Assembly (NCBI RefSeq): GCF_024343615.1 | Contig: NZ_RJUB01000141.1 | Span: 1-64,000 of the forward strand | Origin: Ferruginibacter sp. HRS2-29 | GTDB lineage: Bacteria; Bacteroidota; Bacteroidia; Chitinophagales; Chitinophagaceae | Length of the DNA: 64,000 bases | Direction of reading: 5' to 3' | Shown: in pieces, positions 34,300-43,168 of the stretch | Layout of the letters: each line of letters opens with the position of its first letter | Position numbering within the stretch: position 1 is the first letter of the stretch | Made by a program: the position numbers and the translations under genes | Notes under the pieces: model-generated | Told to the model about the DNA's origin: nothing | Database searches by the model: none | The model's input: the letters and a program-made list of their open reading frames with translations, nothing else

Positions 34300-35442
34300 G
34301 ACCTTGCGTCCCCAGAACATCGAATTATTGGACGACCCGGCAAAATTTGTGATCTGGGCAGAGGAAACACTTTGTGAACTCAGCTTCGCAAATACTGTTA
34401 CCTTATCGCCCGCGGCAAGATTATACAAAGCGGTATGCACTGCGCTATGTACACCGATTGACCCGGGTGAAAATGGTGGCAAAGCAAATAAAGAAGAATA
34501 ACCGGCAGTTCCGTTCACGGCAAAATGGGCTTCCACTCCATACGGTGTTCCCGAAACCAATACGCATGTCATCCGCACAGTAAATTCGTAGATACCTGCC
34601 GAAGGCGCTGTAAATTCGTCCGTAGCATTACTGTACACTGTACCGGGGTTAAAACTCACGGGGCCGTTTGCGGATGCACCGAAATGCAATTTTGTATCCA
34701 CATTATAAAATAACGTACGGCTCGAATCGAGGGTAGCCGCAAATGCTACCGGTGCCACAACCGGTGCGGAAGGGATCGGTTGCCAGGTGGCATTTCCCCC
34801 GGCGTCGCTGGTCAATACTTTTCCGGCACCGGGATTCCCTCCCAGCAGTTGCACCCCGTTTCTTAATATGGTAGTTCCGTTCACATCCAGGTTGGCCTGC
34901 GGAAATTCCACGTTTATCCCCACTGTTTTCAATGGATCTGCCGCAGCAGGTATGTAAAAGGAAGTGACGCAGATGCTTAATTCACCATTGGGGTTCGTAG
35001 CATTATATTGCGAGATACGCAGATAAAAGGTTTGTCCGCCGGTAACAGCTAATGAATCAAATCCCGGCAGGGCAGCAACAAAATCGTCGCTGCAGCCCAC
35101 CTGGGTGAATGGCCCGCTGCAGGAAGCGGCTGTATATACTGCCATGATCGCGTCGGTAGTGCCGGTACCCGCTGCCGTCCTGATATTCAGTTTGTTCACA
35201 TTCGCCGGCAGGCTGAATTTATACCATACATCCCTTTTTCCGGTACTCCATTGTCCGCAGGAAGGAAAAGGTGTGGTGGCGCTGGCGGTCGCGCCCGTCC
35301 AGGAAAGTAAGGTAGAGGGTGTGCAGACAGCACCTCCCTGGGTTACAGAAAGGTCTATGGCGCCACAAGGTTCATCATTTGCCGGTTGGGCAAAGACCTG
35401 TCCGCTATAAAAACAAAGGAGAGCCAGAATGAGTATTTTCAT
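34294..35442 (-). CDS. Secreted protein with C-terminal C1q-like domain
   Basis: A 382-aa exported protein. Signal peptide MKILILALLCFYSGQVFAQ. Residues 20-165 form a beta-rich domain with Cys pairs (PANDEPCGAIDLSV, VWYKFSLPANVNKLNI, TFYLRISQYN), like the PPC-type pre-peptidase domain of Bacteroidota surface proteins. A linker carries text usual for phage-tail-like or adhesin stalks (ANLDVNGTTILRNGVQLLGG). The last 130 residues resemble a C1q/TNF-like domain (TLDSSRTLFYNVDTKLHFG, GIYEFTVRMT, SSNNSMFWGRKVN). Probably an extracellular binding protein; no enzymatic motif. Confidence 0.75.
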   Translation of the reverse strand: MKILILALLCFYSGQVFAQPANDEPCGAIDLSVTQGGAVCTPSTLLSWTGATASATTPFPSCGQWSTGKRDVWYKFSLPANVNKLNIRTAAGTGTTDAIMAVYTAASCSGPFTQVGCSDDFVAALPGFDSLAVTGGQTFYLRISQYNATNPNGELSICVTSFYIPAAADPLKTVGINVEFPQANLDVNGTTILRNGVQLLGGNPGAGKVLTSDAGGNATWQPIPSAPVVAPVAFAATLDSSRTLFYNVDTKLHFGASANGPVSFNPGTVYSNATDEFTAPSAGIYEFTVRMTCVLVSGTPYGVEAHFAVNGTAGYSSLFALPPFSPGSIGVHSAVHTALYNLAAGDKVTVFAKLSSQSVSSAQITNFAGSSNNSMFWGRKVN

Positions 35443-35837
35443 TGTCAGAATGTTGGGGTTGAAACAACATTCAAATGACGGTTATATCCAGTTATCAAAC
35501 AATCACCTTTGAGGGTGAATATGTGATGCCCCCTCTTTCGCTTATGTGAAACTTTTATCCGGCTTACGTTGTTCCTCATAAACACCAAAAAATGGCAGAA
35601 CCCTCCTTTTTTCCTTTATTTCCATTATATATTCCAAATGCTGTGCACCGCAGTGTTGACCTGCCGCCGGGTTCAAAAACTTTAAATTCTTCCCAAAAAC
35701 TTGTTCCCCTCCTGTTAATAAAATAACATTTTCCTCTCCCCTTTTTTAACGAATTTCGTATGCTCGTCCGGTGAAGGATCGAACTCCCATCCGGAAGACA
35801 TCAAATCATACATCATACATCTCAGATCATACATCAA
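35443..35837. other. 395-bp intergenic region upstream of dnaE
   Basis: It lies between divergent genes and has no open frame of interest. Near the dnaE ATG (35806-35837) is a 7-bp repeat based on ATCATAC that runs right up to the start codon, so it may lie in the mRNA leader. No clear TAnnTTTG box was found. Confidence 0.6.
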
Positions 35838-38800
35838 ATGAATTTCTCCCATCTTCACGTACACACCCAGTTTTCCCTTTTGGATGGGGCCGCTTCTATC
35901 AAGAACCTGTACAAAAAAGCCATTGCCGACAATATGCCCGCGCTTGCCATCAGCGATCACGGCAACATGTTCGGGGTTTTTGAATTTGTAAAAGAAGCGT
36001 ATAATCACAAAAATGCGGATGGATCGCTGAAAGTAAAACCAGTCGTGGGCTGTGAATTTTATATTACCACCGACCGCCACCGCAAAACCTTCAGCAAAGA
36101 CGAAAAAGATCCCCGCAATCACCAGATCTTACTGGCAAAAAACGACGAAGGATATAAGAACCTCGTAAAACTCACCAGCCTCGGTTATATCGAGGGCATG
36201 TACAGCAAGTATCCCCGTATCGATAAGGACCTGATCCATAAATACCACAAAGGGCTGATTGCCACTACCTGCTGCCTTGGTGCACTGGTACCGCAGACCA
36301 TCCTCAAAAAAGGGGAAGCTGAAGGGGAAAATGAATTCAAATGGTGGCTGAATATTTTCCAGGAAGATTATTACGTGGAACTTCAGCGCCATGGCATCCC
36401 CGACCAGGAAAAAGTGAACGAGGTATTGCTTCGCTTCGCGAAAAAATATAATGTGAAGGTGATCGCCAGCAACGATAGCCATTACGTGGATAAGGAAGAC
36501 GCCAATGCACATGATATCCTGCTTTGTATCAATACCGGCGAAAAACAAAGCACCGAAAAGATGGGCATGATGAGCGATGACGATGTATACGCCAAAAACA
36601 AGCGTTTCGCTTTCCCCAACGATGAGTTTTTCCTGAAAACGACCGACCAGATGAGTGAAGTGTTTCACGATCTGCCGGAAGCCATCGATAATACCAATGA
36701 AGTCATCGGTAAGATCGATGTACTCGACCTGAAAAAAGAGATCCTGCTGCCGTTTTTCGAAGTACCTCCTCCATTCAAGACCCAGGATGAATACCTGGAA
36801 CACCTCACCTGGACAGGCGCCAAGGAACGATACCTCGTACTCACCCCTGCGCAGGAAGAACGGCTTCAATTTGAATTAGGTATCATCCGTAAAATGGGTT
36901 TCGCCGGTTACTTCCTTATCGTAAGCGATTTTATAAAGCACGGCCGCGATATCGGCGTTTTCATCGGCCCCGGCCGTGGATCCGCAGCAGGAAGTGCTGT
37001 GGCCTATTGTATCGGCATCACCAATATCGATCCTATCAAGTACAACCTCCTGTTCGAAAGGTTTTTGAACCCCGAGCGTAAGAGCATGCCCGATATCGAT
37101 ACGGATTTTGATGATGACGGACGCCAGAAAGTGATAGATTATGTGGTGCAGAAATACGGAAAGAACCAGGTAGCGCAGATCATCACCTATGGTACCATGG
37201 CTGCCAAAAGCAGTATTGCCGATGTAAGCCGCGTAATGGACCTCCCGCTTGCGGAAAGCCGGGCAATCAGTAAGCTTGTTCCGGAACGTCCGGGCATCAA
37301 CCTGAAACGCCTGATACTGGCGCCCCTGACAATAAAAGAGGCCAAAGGGGGCACGGAAAAAAGCCTGGAAGAGAAAGAAGGCTTGATGGGAGAAGATGCG
37401 GAGAATATTAAAAAACTTCGTGAGATATACAATGGTAATGGACTGGATTCCAAGATATTAAAAGAAGCAGTAAAATTAGAAGGATCGGTACGAAATACCG
37501 GTGTCCACGCCTCCGCTATCATCATTGCCCCTAAAGATCTGACCGAATTGCTGCCGGTTGCCACCAGTAAAGAATCAGAGCTTTGGCTGACGCAGATCGA
37601 GGGAAACAGTATCGAGGAGGCCGGTGTAATCAAGATGGACTTCCTGGGTCTGAGGACCCTGAGCATTTTGAAAACAGCCCTTGGGTTGATCAAACAAAAC
37701 CATAATGTAGATATCTCCATAGACGATATCCCGCTGGATGACGAAAAAACGTATGCTTTATATCAAAAAGGTGATACAAACGCGACTTTCCAGTTTGAAA
37801 GTCCGGGGATGCAGAAATATCTCCGCGAGCTGAAACCGGATAAGTTCGACGATCTTATCGCCATGAACGCCCTCTATCGCCCGGGACCGATGGCTTATAT
37901 CCCGCAGTTCGTTGCCCGCAAACATGGGCGGGAAATTGTAGAGTACGATCTTCCGGATATGGAAGAATATCTGCAGGATACTTATGGTATTACCGTATAC
38001 CAGGAACAGGTGATGTTGCTCAGCCAGAAGCTGGCAGGCTTCAGCAAAGGGGATGCCGATATTTTGCGTAAAGCAATGGGTAAGAAGCAGAAAGCGGTGC
38101 TAGATAAAATGAAAGTTCAGTTCATTGAGGGAGCTGTTGCCAAGGGGCATCCGGCCAATAAGCTGGAAAAGATATGGACAGACTGGGAAGCTTTCGCACA
38201 ATACGCCTTCAACAAATCACATAGTACCTGTTACGCTTTTGTGGCGTACCAGACGGCCTATATCAAAGCGCATTACCCGAGCGAATATATGGCTGCGGTA
38301 TTGAACCATGCCGGAAGTATCGATAAGATCACTTTTTTCATGGAAGAATGTAAACGTATGGGTATTACGGTACTTGGGCCTGATATTAATGAAAGCCAGA
38401 ACGGTTTTGCTGTCAATGATAAGGGCGAGATCAGGTTCGGCTTCAGCGGGCTCAAAGGTGTGGGAGAGAACGCTATAGAAAATATTATCGAAGAAAGAAA
38501 CAAGCACGGAAAGTATATAGATTGTTTTGACCTGGTAAAACGGGTTAGCCTTAGAGCAGTGAGTAAGAAGAGTTTAGAAAGTCTTATCTATAGTGGCGCT
38601 TTCGATTGCTTTAAAGATATGCACAGGGCCCAATACTTCTTTACCGCTCCTGGCGATGTGCTGAACCTGGAGAAGATCGTGAAATTCGGGCAGGTATACC
38701 AGAGCAATTCTCAAAGTACCAGCAATACCCTTTTCGGTGATCTGCAGATGCCGGATATCCTGCCGCCCAAACTGGCACTTTGCCCGCCGTGGCAATTGAT

Positions 38801-39458
38801 AGAGCAACTGGATTTTGAGAAGGAAGTGACGGGTATGTATATGAGTGGCCACCCGCTGGACAATTTCAAATTTGAATTAAAGCATTACAATATCACTCCG
38901 CTGGCCCAGTTTACCGAGGTCAAAAATGCTCCGGGTACTCCGCCTACCGCCACCAATTTCCGCCTGGCAGGACTGGTAATTGATGCGCAGCACCGTTTAA
39001 CAAAAACGGGCAAAAACTTTGGGATACTGCATGTGGAGGATTTCAGTGGAAAAGCCGAATTCATGCTTTGGAGCGAAGATTACGTGAAATACACGAATTA
39101 TCTCGAAAAAGGGATGATCGTAATGATCGAGGGCTCGTTCAAGAGCCGTTTCAACAGTGATCAGTATGAATTTAAGATCGCGAAGCTGCATCTGCTGGAA
39201 ACGCTGAAGTCGACCATGACAAAACAGATCGTGATCGATGTGGCTGCACAGCATGTCGACAGCCGTTTTGTAGATTTCATTGATACGAATGTCAAGGAAC
39301 ATCCGGGCAAGTCTTCCATCAAGTTCCAGATCACCGATCCGGTGCAGCAGTTGAAAGTGAGTATGTATACGCTGGAAAAGGGTTTTACGATGAATGATGA
39401 TATGGCGGTTTTCCTTAACGAGAATGTGAACCTGGAAGTAAGTGTGATGACAGCATAG
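35838..39458 (+). CDS. dnaE: DNA polymerase III subunit alpha
   Basis: A 1206-aa replicative polymerase catalytic subunit. PHP domain at the N terminus (FSHLHVHTQFSLLDGA, ISDHGNMFG), polymerase palm with catalytic aspartates in MPDIDTDFDDDGRQK, fingers with ATFQFESPGMQKYLREL and MGKKQK, helix-hairpin-helix region, and a C-terminal OB domain (FRLAGLVIDAQHRLTKTGKNFGILHVEDFSG). The length fits the DnaE1 type. The gene is single with its own leader containing 7-bp repeats. No proofreading exonuclease motif is fused. Confidence 0.97.
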   Translation: MNFSHLHVHTQFSLLDGAASIKNLYKKAIADNMPALAISDHGNMFGVFEFVKEAYNHKNADGSLKVKPVVGCEFYITTDRHRKTFSKDEKDPRNHQILLAKNDEGYKNLVKLTSLGYIEGMYSKYPRIDKDLIHKYHKGLIATTCCLGALVPQTILKKGEAEGENEFKWWLNIFQEDYYVELQRHGIPDQEKVNEVLLRFAKKYNVKVIASNDSHYVDKEDANAHDILLCINTGEKQSTEKMGMMSDDDVYAKNKRFAFPNDEFFLKTTDQMSEVFHDLPEAIDNTNEVIGKIDVLDLKKEILLPFFEVPPPFKTQDEYLEHLTWTGAKERYLVLTPAQEERLQFELGIIRKMGFAGYFLIVSDFIKHGRDIGVFIGPGRGSAAGSAVAYCIGITNIDPIKYNLLFERFLNPERKSMPDIDTDFDDDGRQKVIDYVVQKYGKNQVAQIITYGTMAAKSSIADVSRVMDLPLAESRAISKLVPERPGINLKRLILAPLTIKEAKGGTEKSLEEKEGLMGEDAENIKKLREIYNGNGLDSKILKEAVKLEGSVRNTGVHASAIIIAPKDLTELLPVATSKESELWLTQIEGNSIEEAGVIKMDFLGLRTLSILKTALGLIKQNHNVDISIDDIPLDDEKTYALYQKGDTNATFQFESPGMQKYLRELKPDKFDDLIAMNALYRPGPMAYIPQFVARKHGREIVEYDLPDMEEYLQDTYGITVYQEQVMLLSQKLAGFSKGDADILRKAMGKKQKAVLDKMKVQFIEGAVAKGHPANKLEKIWTDWEAFAQYAFNKSHSTCYAFVAYQTAYIKAHYPSEYMAAVLNHAGSIDKITFFMEECKRMGITVLGPDINESQNGFAVNDKGEIRFGFSGLKGVGENAIENIIEERNKHGKYIDCFDLVKRVSLRAVSKKSLESLIYSGAFDCFKDMHRAQYFFTAPGDVLNLEKIVKFGQVYQSNSQSTSNTLFGDLQMPDILPPKLALCPPWQLIEQLDFEKEVTGMYMSGHPLDNFKFELKHYNITPLAQFTEVKNAPGTPPTATNFRLAGLVIDAQHRLTKTGKNFGILHVEDFSGKAEFMLWSEDYVKYTNYLEKGMIVMIEGSFKSRFNSDQYEFKIAKLHLLETLKSTMTKQIVIDVAAQHVDSRFVDFIDTNVKEHPGKSSIKFQITDPVQQLKVSMYTLEKGFTMNDDMAVFLNENVNLEVSVMTA

Positions 39459-39809
39459 TTTTTATTACACCAATTTTGCGAATTCCACTAATTACACGAA
39501 TTGGCGAGGTTTATGAGCTATCTGCGAAATCATATTAATCCATTACTGAATCTCTGTCAGTTAAGATTTTTAACTAATAACAGAACAGCCCATGTAATGT
39601 CTTTGTAATCTGTGATTCGTTTCGAAATACGATATTATTCACACTGACAAATAGATTGTGCATATGTCAACGGGGCATGGAATGTGGAATGGATGTAAAT
39701 TTGCAATACAAGAAACATAACTGGGAATTAAAAACCGGAAACAAGGCCAACTTATCCAGTAACTAGCATCCAGCATCAATTAAGAAACACATTTTAAAAC
39801 ATAAATATT
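39459..39809. other. 351-bp region between dnaE and trxA
   Basis: It contains decayed pieces of the structured repeat family (ATTACACGAATT near 39490 and GTAATCTGTGATTCG at 39606) and a promoter box TAAATTTG at 39696-39703 for the thioredoxin gene, giving a leader of about 100 nt. A short CATCCAGCATC repeat is near 39765. Confidence 0.65.
39696..39703 (+). promoter_or_regulatory. TAAATTTG -7 box of trxA
   Basis: It matches TAnnTTTG and lies 107 bp before the trxA ATG. The long leader between has no gene. Confidence 0.5.
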
Positions 39810-40127
39810 ATGGCACTCGAATTAACAGATTCAAACTTCCAGACTGAAGTGCTGGAATCGGATAAACTAACAGTAATTGATTTTTGGGCAGAATGGTGTG
39901 GACCATGTCGTGCGATAGGACCAGTGATTGAAGAACTTGCAAAAGATTACGAAGGCACCGTGAAGATCGGTAAAGTAAACGTGGACAACAATCCGCAGGT
40001 TTCAATGAACTATGGCATTACCAGCATCCCTGCTATCCTTTTTGTAAAAAATGGTGAAGTGGTAGATAAACTGGTAGGTGCTCAGCCAAAAGCTAACTTC
40101 GTAAAGAAGATCGAAGCACACAAATGA
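39810..40127 (+). CDS. trxA: Thioredoxin
   Basis: A 105-aa classic thioredoxin. WCGPC active site at residues 29-33 (FWAEWCGPCRAIG), cis-Pro in GITSIPAILF and the C-terminal KANFVKKIEAHK helix. Cytoplasmic disulfide reductase that supplies electrons to ribonucleotide reductase and peroxiredoxins. A terminator lies about 100 bp downstream. Confidence 0.97.
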   Translation: MALELTDSNFQTEVLESDKLTVIDFWAEWCGPCRAIGPVIEELAKDYEGTVKIGKVNVDNNPQVSMNYGITSIPAILFVKNGEVVDKLVGAQPKANFVKKIEAHK

Positions 40128-40228
40128 GGAGATAACAGTTCAAAAAGTTTAATAGTTCAATGGTTCAAAAGGTTGAAAAACTTTTTCGGCCTGAAAAAAT
40201 AATACTGAAGTTTTGAGGGTTTTATAAG

Positions 40229-40257
40229 ATCCCCGGCCGGAAGGTTGGGGATTTTTT
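40229..40257 (+). terminator. Terminator downstream of trxA
   Basis: ATCCCC and GGGGAT form a 6-bp stem around a 12-nt loop, followed by TTTTTT. Confidence 0.7.
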
Positions 40258-40288
40258 ATAAAGGCTTCACGCAAAGACGCTAAGATAG

Positions 40289-40323
40289 CAAAGGGGCAAA
40301 GAATATTTTTCTTTGCCCCTTTG
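40289..40323. terminator. Strong hairpin between trxA and the transporter gene
   Basis: CAAAGGGGCAAAGAA-tattt-TTCTTTGCCCCTTTG is a perfect 15-bp stem. It lies 29 bp past the transporter stop (minus strand) and could stop transcription from both sides. Confidence 0.8.
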
Positions 40324-40351
40324 TATTTAAACTTTGTGCTTTTGTGTGAAA

Positions 40352-41653
40352 TTAACTTGATACTGGTATGACGGGCGTTTCGGGAGCTGCATCGCCATGC
40401 GGATCCGAAGGGATCGCATTCGGATCGTGTTTATGTTTGAACAATAACACGAACAAGATTGCTACTACCAGAGCATACCCGGCAAATGCCAGCCAGATGC
40501 CATGCCAGTCGCGGCTTCCGTTGGCCATTACAAAATATTTGCCGATCACATATCCGCTTACCACACTTCCCAGCCATGCCCCTACTCCGTTTGTCATCAT
40601 CATAAACAAACCTTGTGCGCTCGAACGAATACGGCTGTCGGTGGTTGTTTCAATGAACAATGAACCAGAGATATTGAAAAAGTCAAATGCCATTCCGTAT
40701 ACGATACAGGACAGTATTATCAAAGCTGTACCCGTGGCGGATGGATCGCTGTAGGCGAAAAGGCCGAACCTTAATACCCAAGCCAGCATTGCGAACACCA
40801 TCACCATTTTTATTCCGAATTTTTTCAGGAAAAACGGAATCGTGAGGATGAATAACGTTTCAGACATCTGTGAAACAGAAAGGATGATGGTGGAGTATTT
40901 TACCACGAAAGAATCCGCATATTGCGGTTGTTCTGAAAAGCCGCTTAAAAAAGAATCGCCGTACATGTTGGTCAACTGAAGCGCTGCCCCCAGCATCATC
41001 GAAAAGATGAAGAATAAAGCAGTCTTGTAATCTGCGAAAAGTTTAAAAGCTTTTAAACCCAATTGTTCTGCAATTCCCGCATCTTTTGAAATGCTTTTGG
41101 CCGGAGGGCATTTAGGGAGGGTAAAGGAAAAAATACCGAGCAAAAGCGCTCCTACTGCTCCGATGATGAATTGGTTGGCTGTAGCTTTGCTACCCGTAAG
41201 ATTGGTAACCCACATGGCCACAATGAAACCAATGGTGCCCCACACCCTGATTGGTGGAAAAACCTTTACCACGTCATAATTATTTCTTTTGAGGATGGTG
41301 TAGGCTATGGAGTTTGATAAAGAAATAGTGGGCATATAACAGATCATCGCCCCAAAGATCACATAGTACAAAGTGTCCGGGTTGTCGATCTTTGGAACAT
41401 ACAAGAGTATTGCGCCATACAGGATATGCAAAACCCCATAAAGCTTTTCAGCATTTACCCATTTATCGGCAATGATACCGGTTAGCGCTGGCATGAAAAG
41501 TGAAGCCAGGGCCAGCGTTGAGAAAATAGCGCCAAACTGGGGGAAACTCCATCCTTTGGCATTCAAACAGTAGGTTCCGATGGTAATTAACCAGGCTCCC
41601 CACACGAAGAATTGGAGAAAGCTCATAATCGTCAGCCTAAACTTAATATTCAT
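40352..41653 (-). CDS. Nucleoside permease, NupG/XapB-like MFS transporter
   Basis: A 433-aa inner-membrane protein with 12 predicted helices. FLQFFVWGAWLITIGTYCLNAKGWSF at the N terminus, GIIADKWVNAEKLYG after the second helix and FNISGSLFIETTTDSRIRSSAQGLFMMMTNGVGAWLGS are characteristic of the nucleoside:H+ symporter family. It probably imports nucleosides with protons. Single gene; no nucleoside hydrolase next to it. Substrate range is inferred from the family. Confidence 0.88.
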   Translation of the reverse strand: MNIKFRLTIMSFLQFFVWGAWLITIGTYCLNAKGWSFPQFGAIFSTLALASLFMPALTGIIADKWVNAEKLYGVLHILYGAILLYVPKIDNPDTLYYVIFGAMICYMPTISLSNSIAYTILKRNNYDVVKVFPPIRVWGTIGFIVAMWVTNLTGSKATANQFIIGAVGALLLGIFSFTLPKCPPAKSISKDAGIAEQLGLKAFKLFADYKTALFFIFSMMLGAALQLTNMYGDSFLSGFSEQPQYADSFVVKYSTIILSVSQMSETLFILTIPFFLKKFGIKMVMVFAMLAWVLRFGLFAYSDPSATGTALIILSCIVYGMAFDFFNISGSLFIETTTDSRIRSSAQGLFMMMTNGVGAWLGSVVSGYVIGKYFVMANGSRDWHGIWLAFAGYALVVAILFVLLFKHKHDPNAIPSDPHGDAAPETPVIPVSS

Positions 41654-41803
41654 ACAGCGTTAGTTTTTTGTACGTGGAAGATACGGATTAATGGATAATT
41701 AATTAATGGATAATTGATAATGAAAACCTTCCGGGCATTGTTAAAATCTTCCGTCCGAATGTATTATCCATTATCCGCTATTCAATTATCCACTACCTTG
41801 TCG

Positions 41804-41811
41804 TAAATTTG
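41804..41811 (+). promoter_or_regulatory. TAAATTTG -7 box of mqnE
   Basis: It matches TAnnTTTG and lies 15 bp before the ATG at 41826, so the leader would be about 10 nt. Confidence 0.6.
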
Positions 41812-41825
41812 TCAAAATTTTTGTG

Positions 41826-42971
41826 ATGAGTGCTTCAATAGATATCCTGATAGATACCGCTACCAGCAATGACCTGAAAGAGATAGCCCAACATGTTAAG
41901 GAGGGAAAACGGATCACCGACGAGGAATGCCTGCTGTTATTCGAAAAAGGCAGCCTGGCGTTTGTAGGTGGACTGGCCAATTTCATCCGTGAAAAGTTGC
42001 ATGGCGACAAAACGTATTTCAATAGGAATTTTCATATCGAGCCAACGAACGTTTGTGTGTTCAGCTGCAAGTTCTGCTCTTATTCCCGGCTGTATGCTCA
42101 TAAGGAAGAAGGCTGGGAACTTAGTATCGACCAGATGCTGGATATCGTGAAAAGTTATGATGGCAAGCCGATCACCGAAGTGCATATCGTAGGTGGTGTT
42201 CATCCAAAAATGAACATGGCTTATTTTATCGAGCTGATTCAAAAGATTCATGCACATCGCCCCGACCTTCACGTAAAAGGATTTACTGCAGTGGAACTGG
42301 ATTATATGTTCCGCAAAGCCAAAGTGTCAACAGAGGAAGGTATGCGCCAGCTTAACGAGGCCGGTCTGCAATCCTTACCCGGCGGAGGTGCTGAAATTTT
42401 TCACCCGGATATCCGAAAGATCATCGCGGCCGATAAAGTTACCGGCGATGGCTGGCTGGCGATACATGAAGCAGCACACAACCTGGGCATGAACACCAAT
42501 GCCACGATGCTATACGGACATATAGAAAAATACGAACACCGCATCGATCATATGCGTCGCCTCCGCGACCTGCAGGATAAAACAGGCGGCTTCAATACGT
42601 TCATTCCCCTTAAGTTCCGCAATGGCGGCAATGATATGAGCGATGTTCCTGAAAGCACCATTACCGAAGACATGCGGCTGTACGCGATAGCCCGGATATA
42701 CATGGACAACTTCCCTCACCTGAAGGCTTACTGGCCGATGCTGGGCAGGCAGAATGCACAGCTTTCCCTGTCATTTGGTGTAAACGACATCGATGGTACG
42801 ATCGATGACTCTACAAAGATCTACTCCATGGCCGGCAGCGAAGAACAGACCCCTACTATGAGCACAGAAGAACTGGTGACGCTGATCAGGCAGGTGAAAA
42901 GGCAGCCGATAGAACGGGATACGGTTTACAATGAAATAAAGGATTATAGCAATGAGGAAGTATTTGCATGA
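41826..42971 (+). CDS. mqnE: Aminofutalosine synthase
   Basis: A 381-aa radical SAM enzyme of the futalosine menaquinone pathway. It joins 3-(1-carboxyvinyloxy)benzoate and the adenosyl radical to give aminofutalosine. The [4Fe-4S]-binding motif C-x3-C-x2-C is in NVCVFSCKFCSYSR, the SAM region in VHIVGGVHPKMNM, and LPGGGAEIFHPDIRKII is typical of MqnE/MqnC. Start 41826 was chosen over a GTG one codon earlier because it fits the promoter box. No other mqn gene is in the window. A terminator follows. Confidence 0.95.
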   Translation: MSASIDILIDTATSNDLKEIAQHVKEGKRITDEECLLLFEKGSLAFVGGLANFIREKLHGDKTYFNRNFHIEPTNVCVFSCKFCSYSRLYAHKEEGWELSIDQMLDIVKSYDGKPITEVHIVGGVHPKMNMAYFIELIQKIHAHRPDLHVKGFTAVELDYMFRKAKVSTEEGMRQLNEAGLQSLPGGGAEIFHPDIRKIIAADKVTGDGWLAIHEAAHNLGMNTNATMLYGHIEKYEHRIDHMRRLRDLQDKTGGFNTFIPLKFRNGGNDMSDVPESTITEDMRLYAIARIYMDNFPHLKAYWPMLGRQNAQLSLSFGVNDIDGTIDDSTKIYSMAGSEEQTPTMSTEELVTLIRQVKRQPIERDTVYNEIKDYSNEEVFA

Positions 42972-42997
42972 TGTAGCCTGAATTAGAATATTACACA

Positions 42998-43031
42998 AAA
43001 GCCCCCCGGGAAATCCCGGGGCTTTTTATTT
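42998..43031 (+). terminator. Terminator of mqnE
   Basis: AAGCCCC-CCGGGA-aa-TCCCG-GGGCTT is a GC-rich stem of about 12 bp with one bulged base, followed by TTTTTATTT. Confidence 0.85.
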
Positions 43032-43046
43032 AACCGAAAGTAATGA

Positions 43047-43090
43047 GTCGACGACTCATGGGAGTTGACGACTCAGGGGAGTCGACGACT
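43047..43090. repeat. Three 17-bp tandem copies of GTCGACGACT units
   Basis: GTCGACGACT, GTTGACGACT and GTCGACGACT begin at 43047, 43064 and 43081, exactly 17 bp apart. The first copy is also part of an ATGAGTCG-a-CGACTCAT dyad. It lies between the two facing terminators of mqnE and ompA. Confidence 0.85.
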
Positions 43091-43108
43091 GAAAATCCGC
43101 TTAATACA

Positions 43109-43134
43109 AAGCCCCGATATTTCTATCGGGGCTT
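43109..43134 (-). terminator. Terminator of the OmpA-family gene
   Basis: AAGCCCCGATA-tttc-TATCGGGGCTT is a perfect 11-bp stem 35 bp past the stop codon of the minus-strand gene. Confidence 0.85.
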
Positions 43135-43168
43135 GTTTATTTTGATCGAAGCAAAACTTCGATATAGA

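Noticed and set aside
36129-36869. 246-codon frame opposite dnaE
   Set aside because: Antisense shadow of a certain gene.
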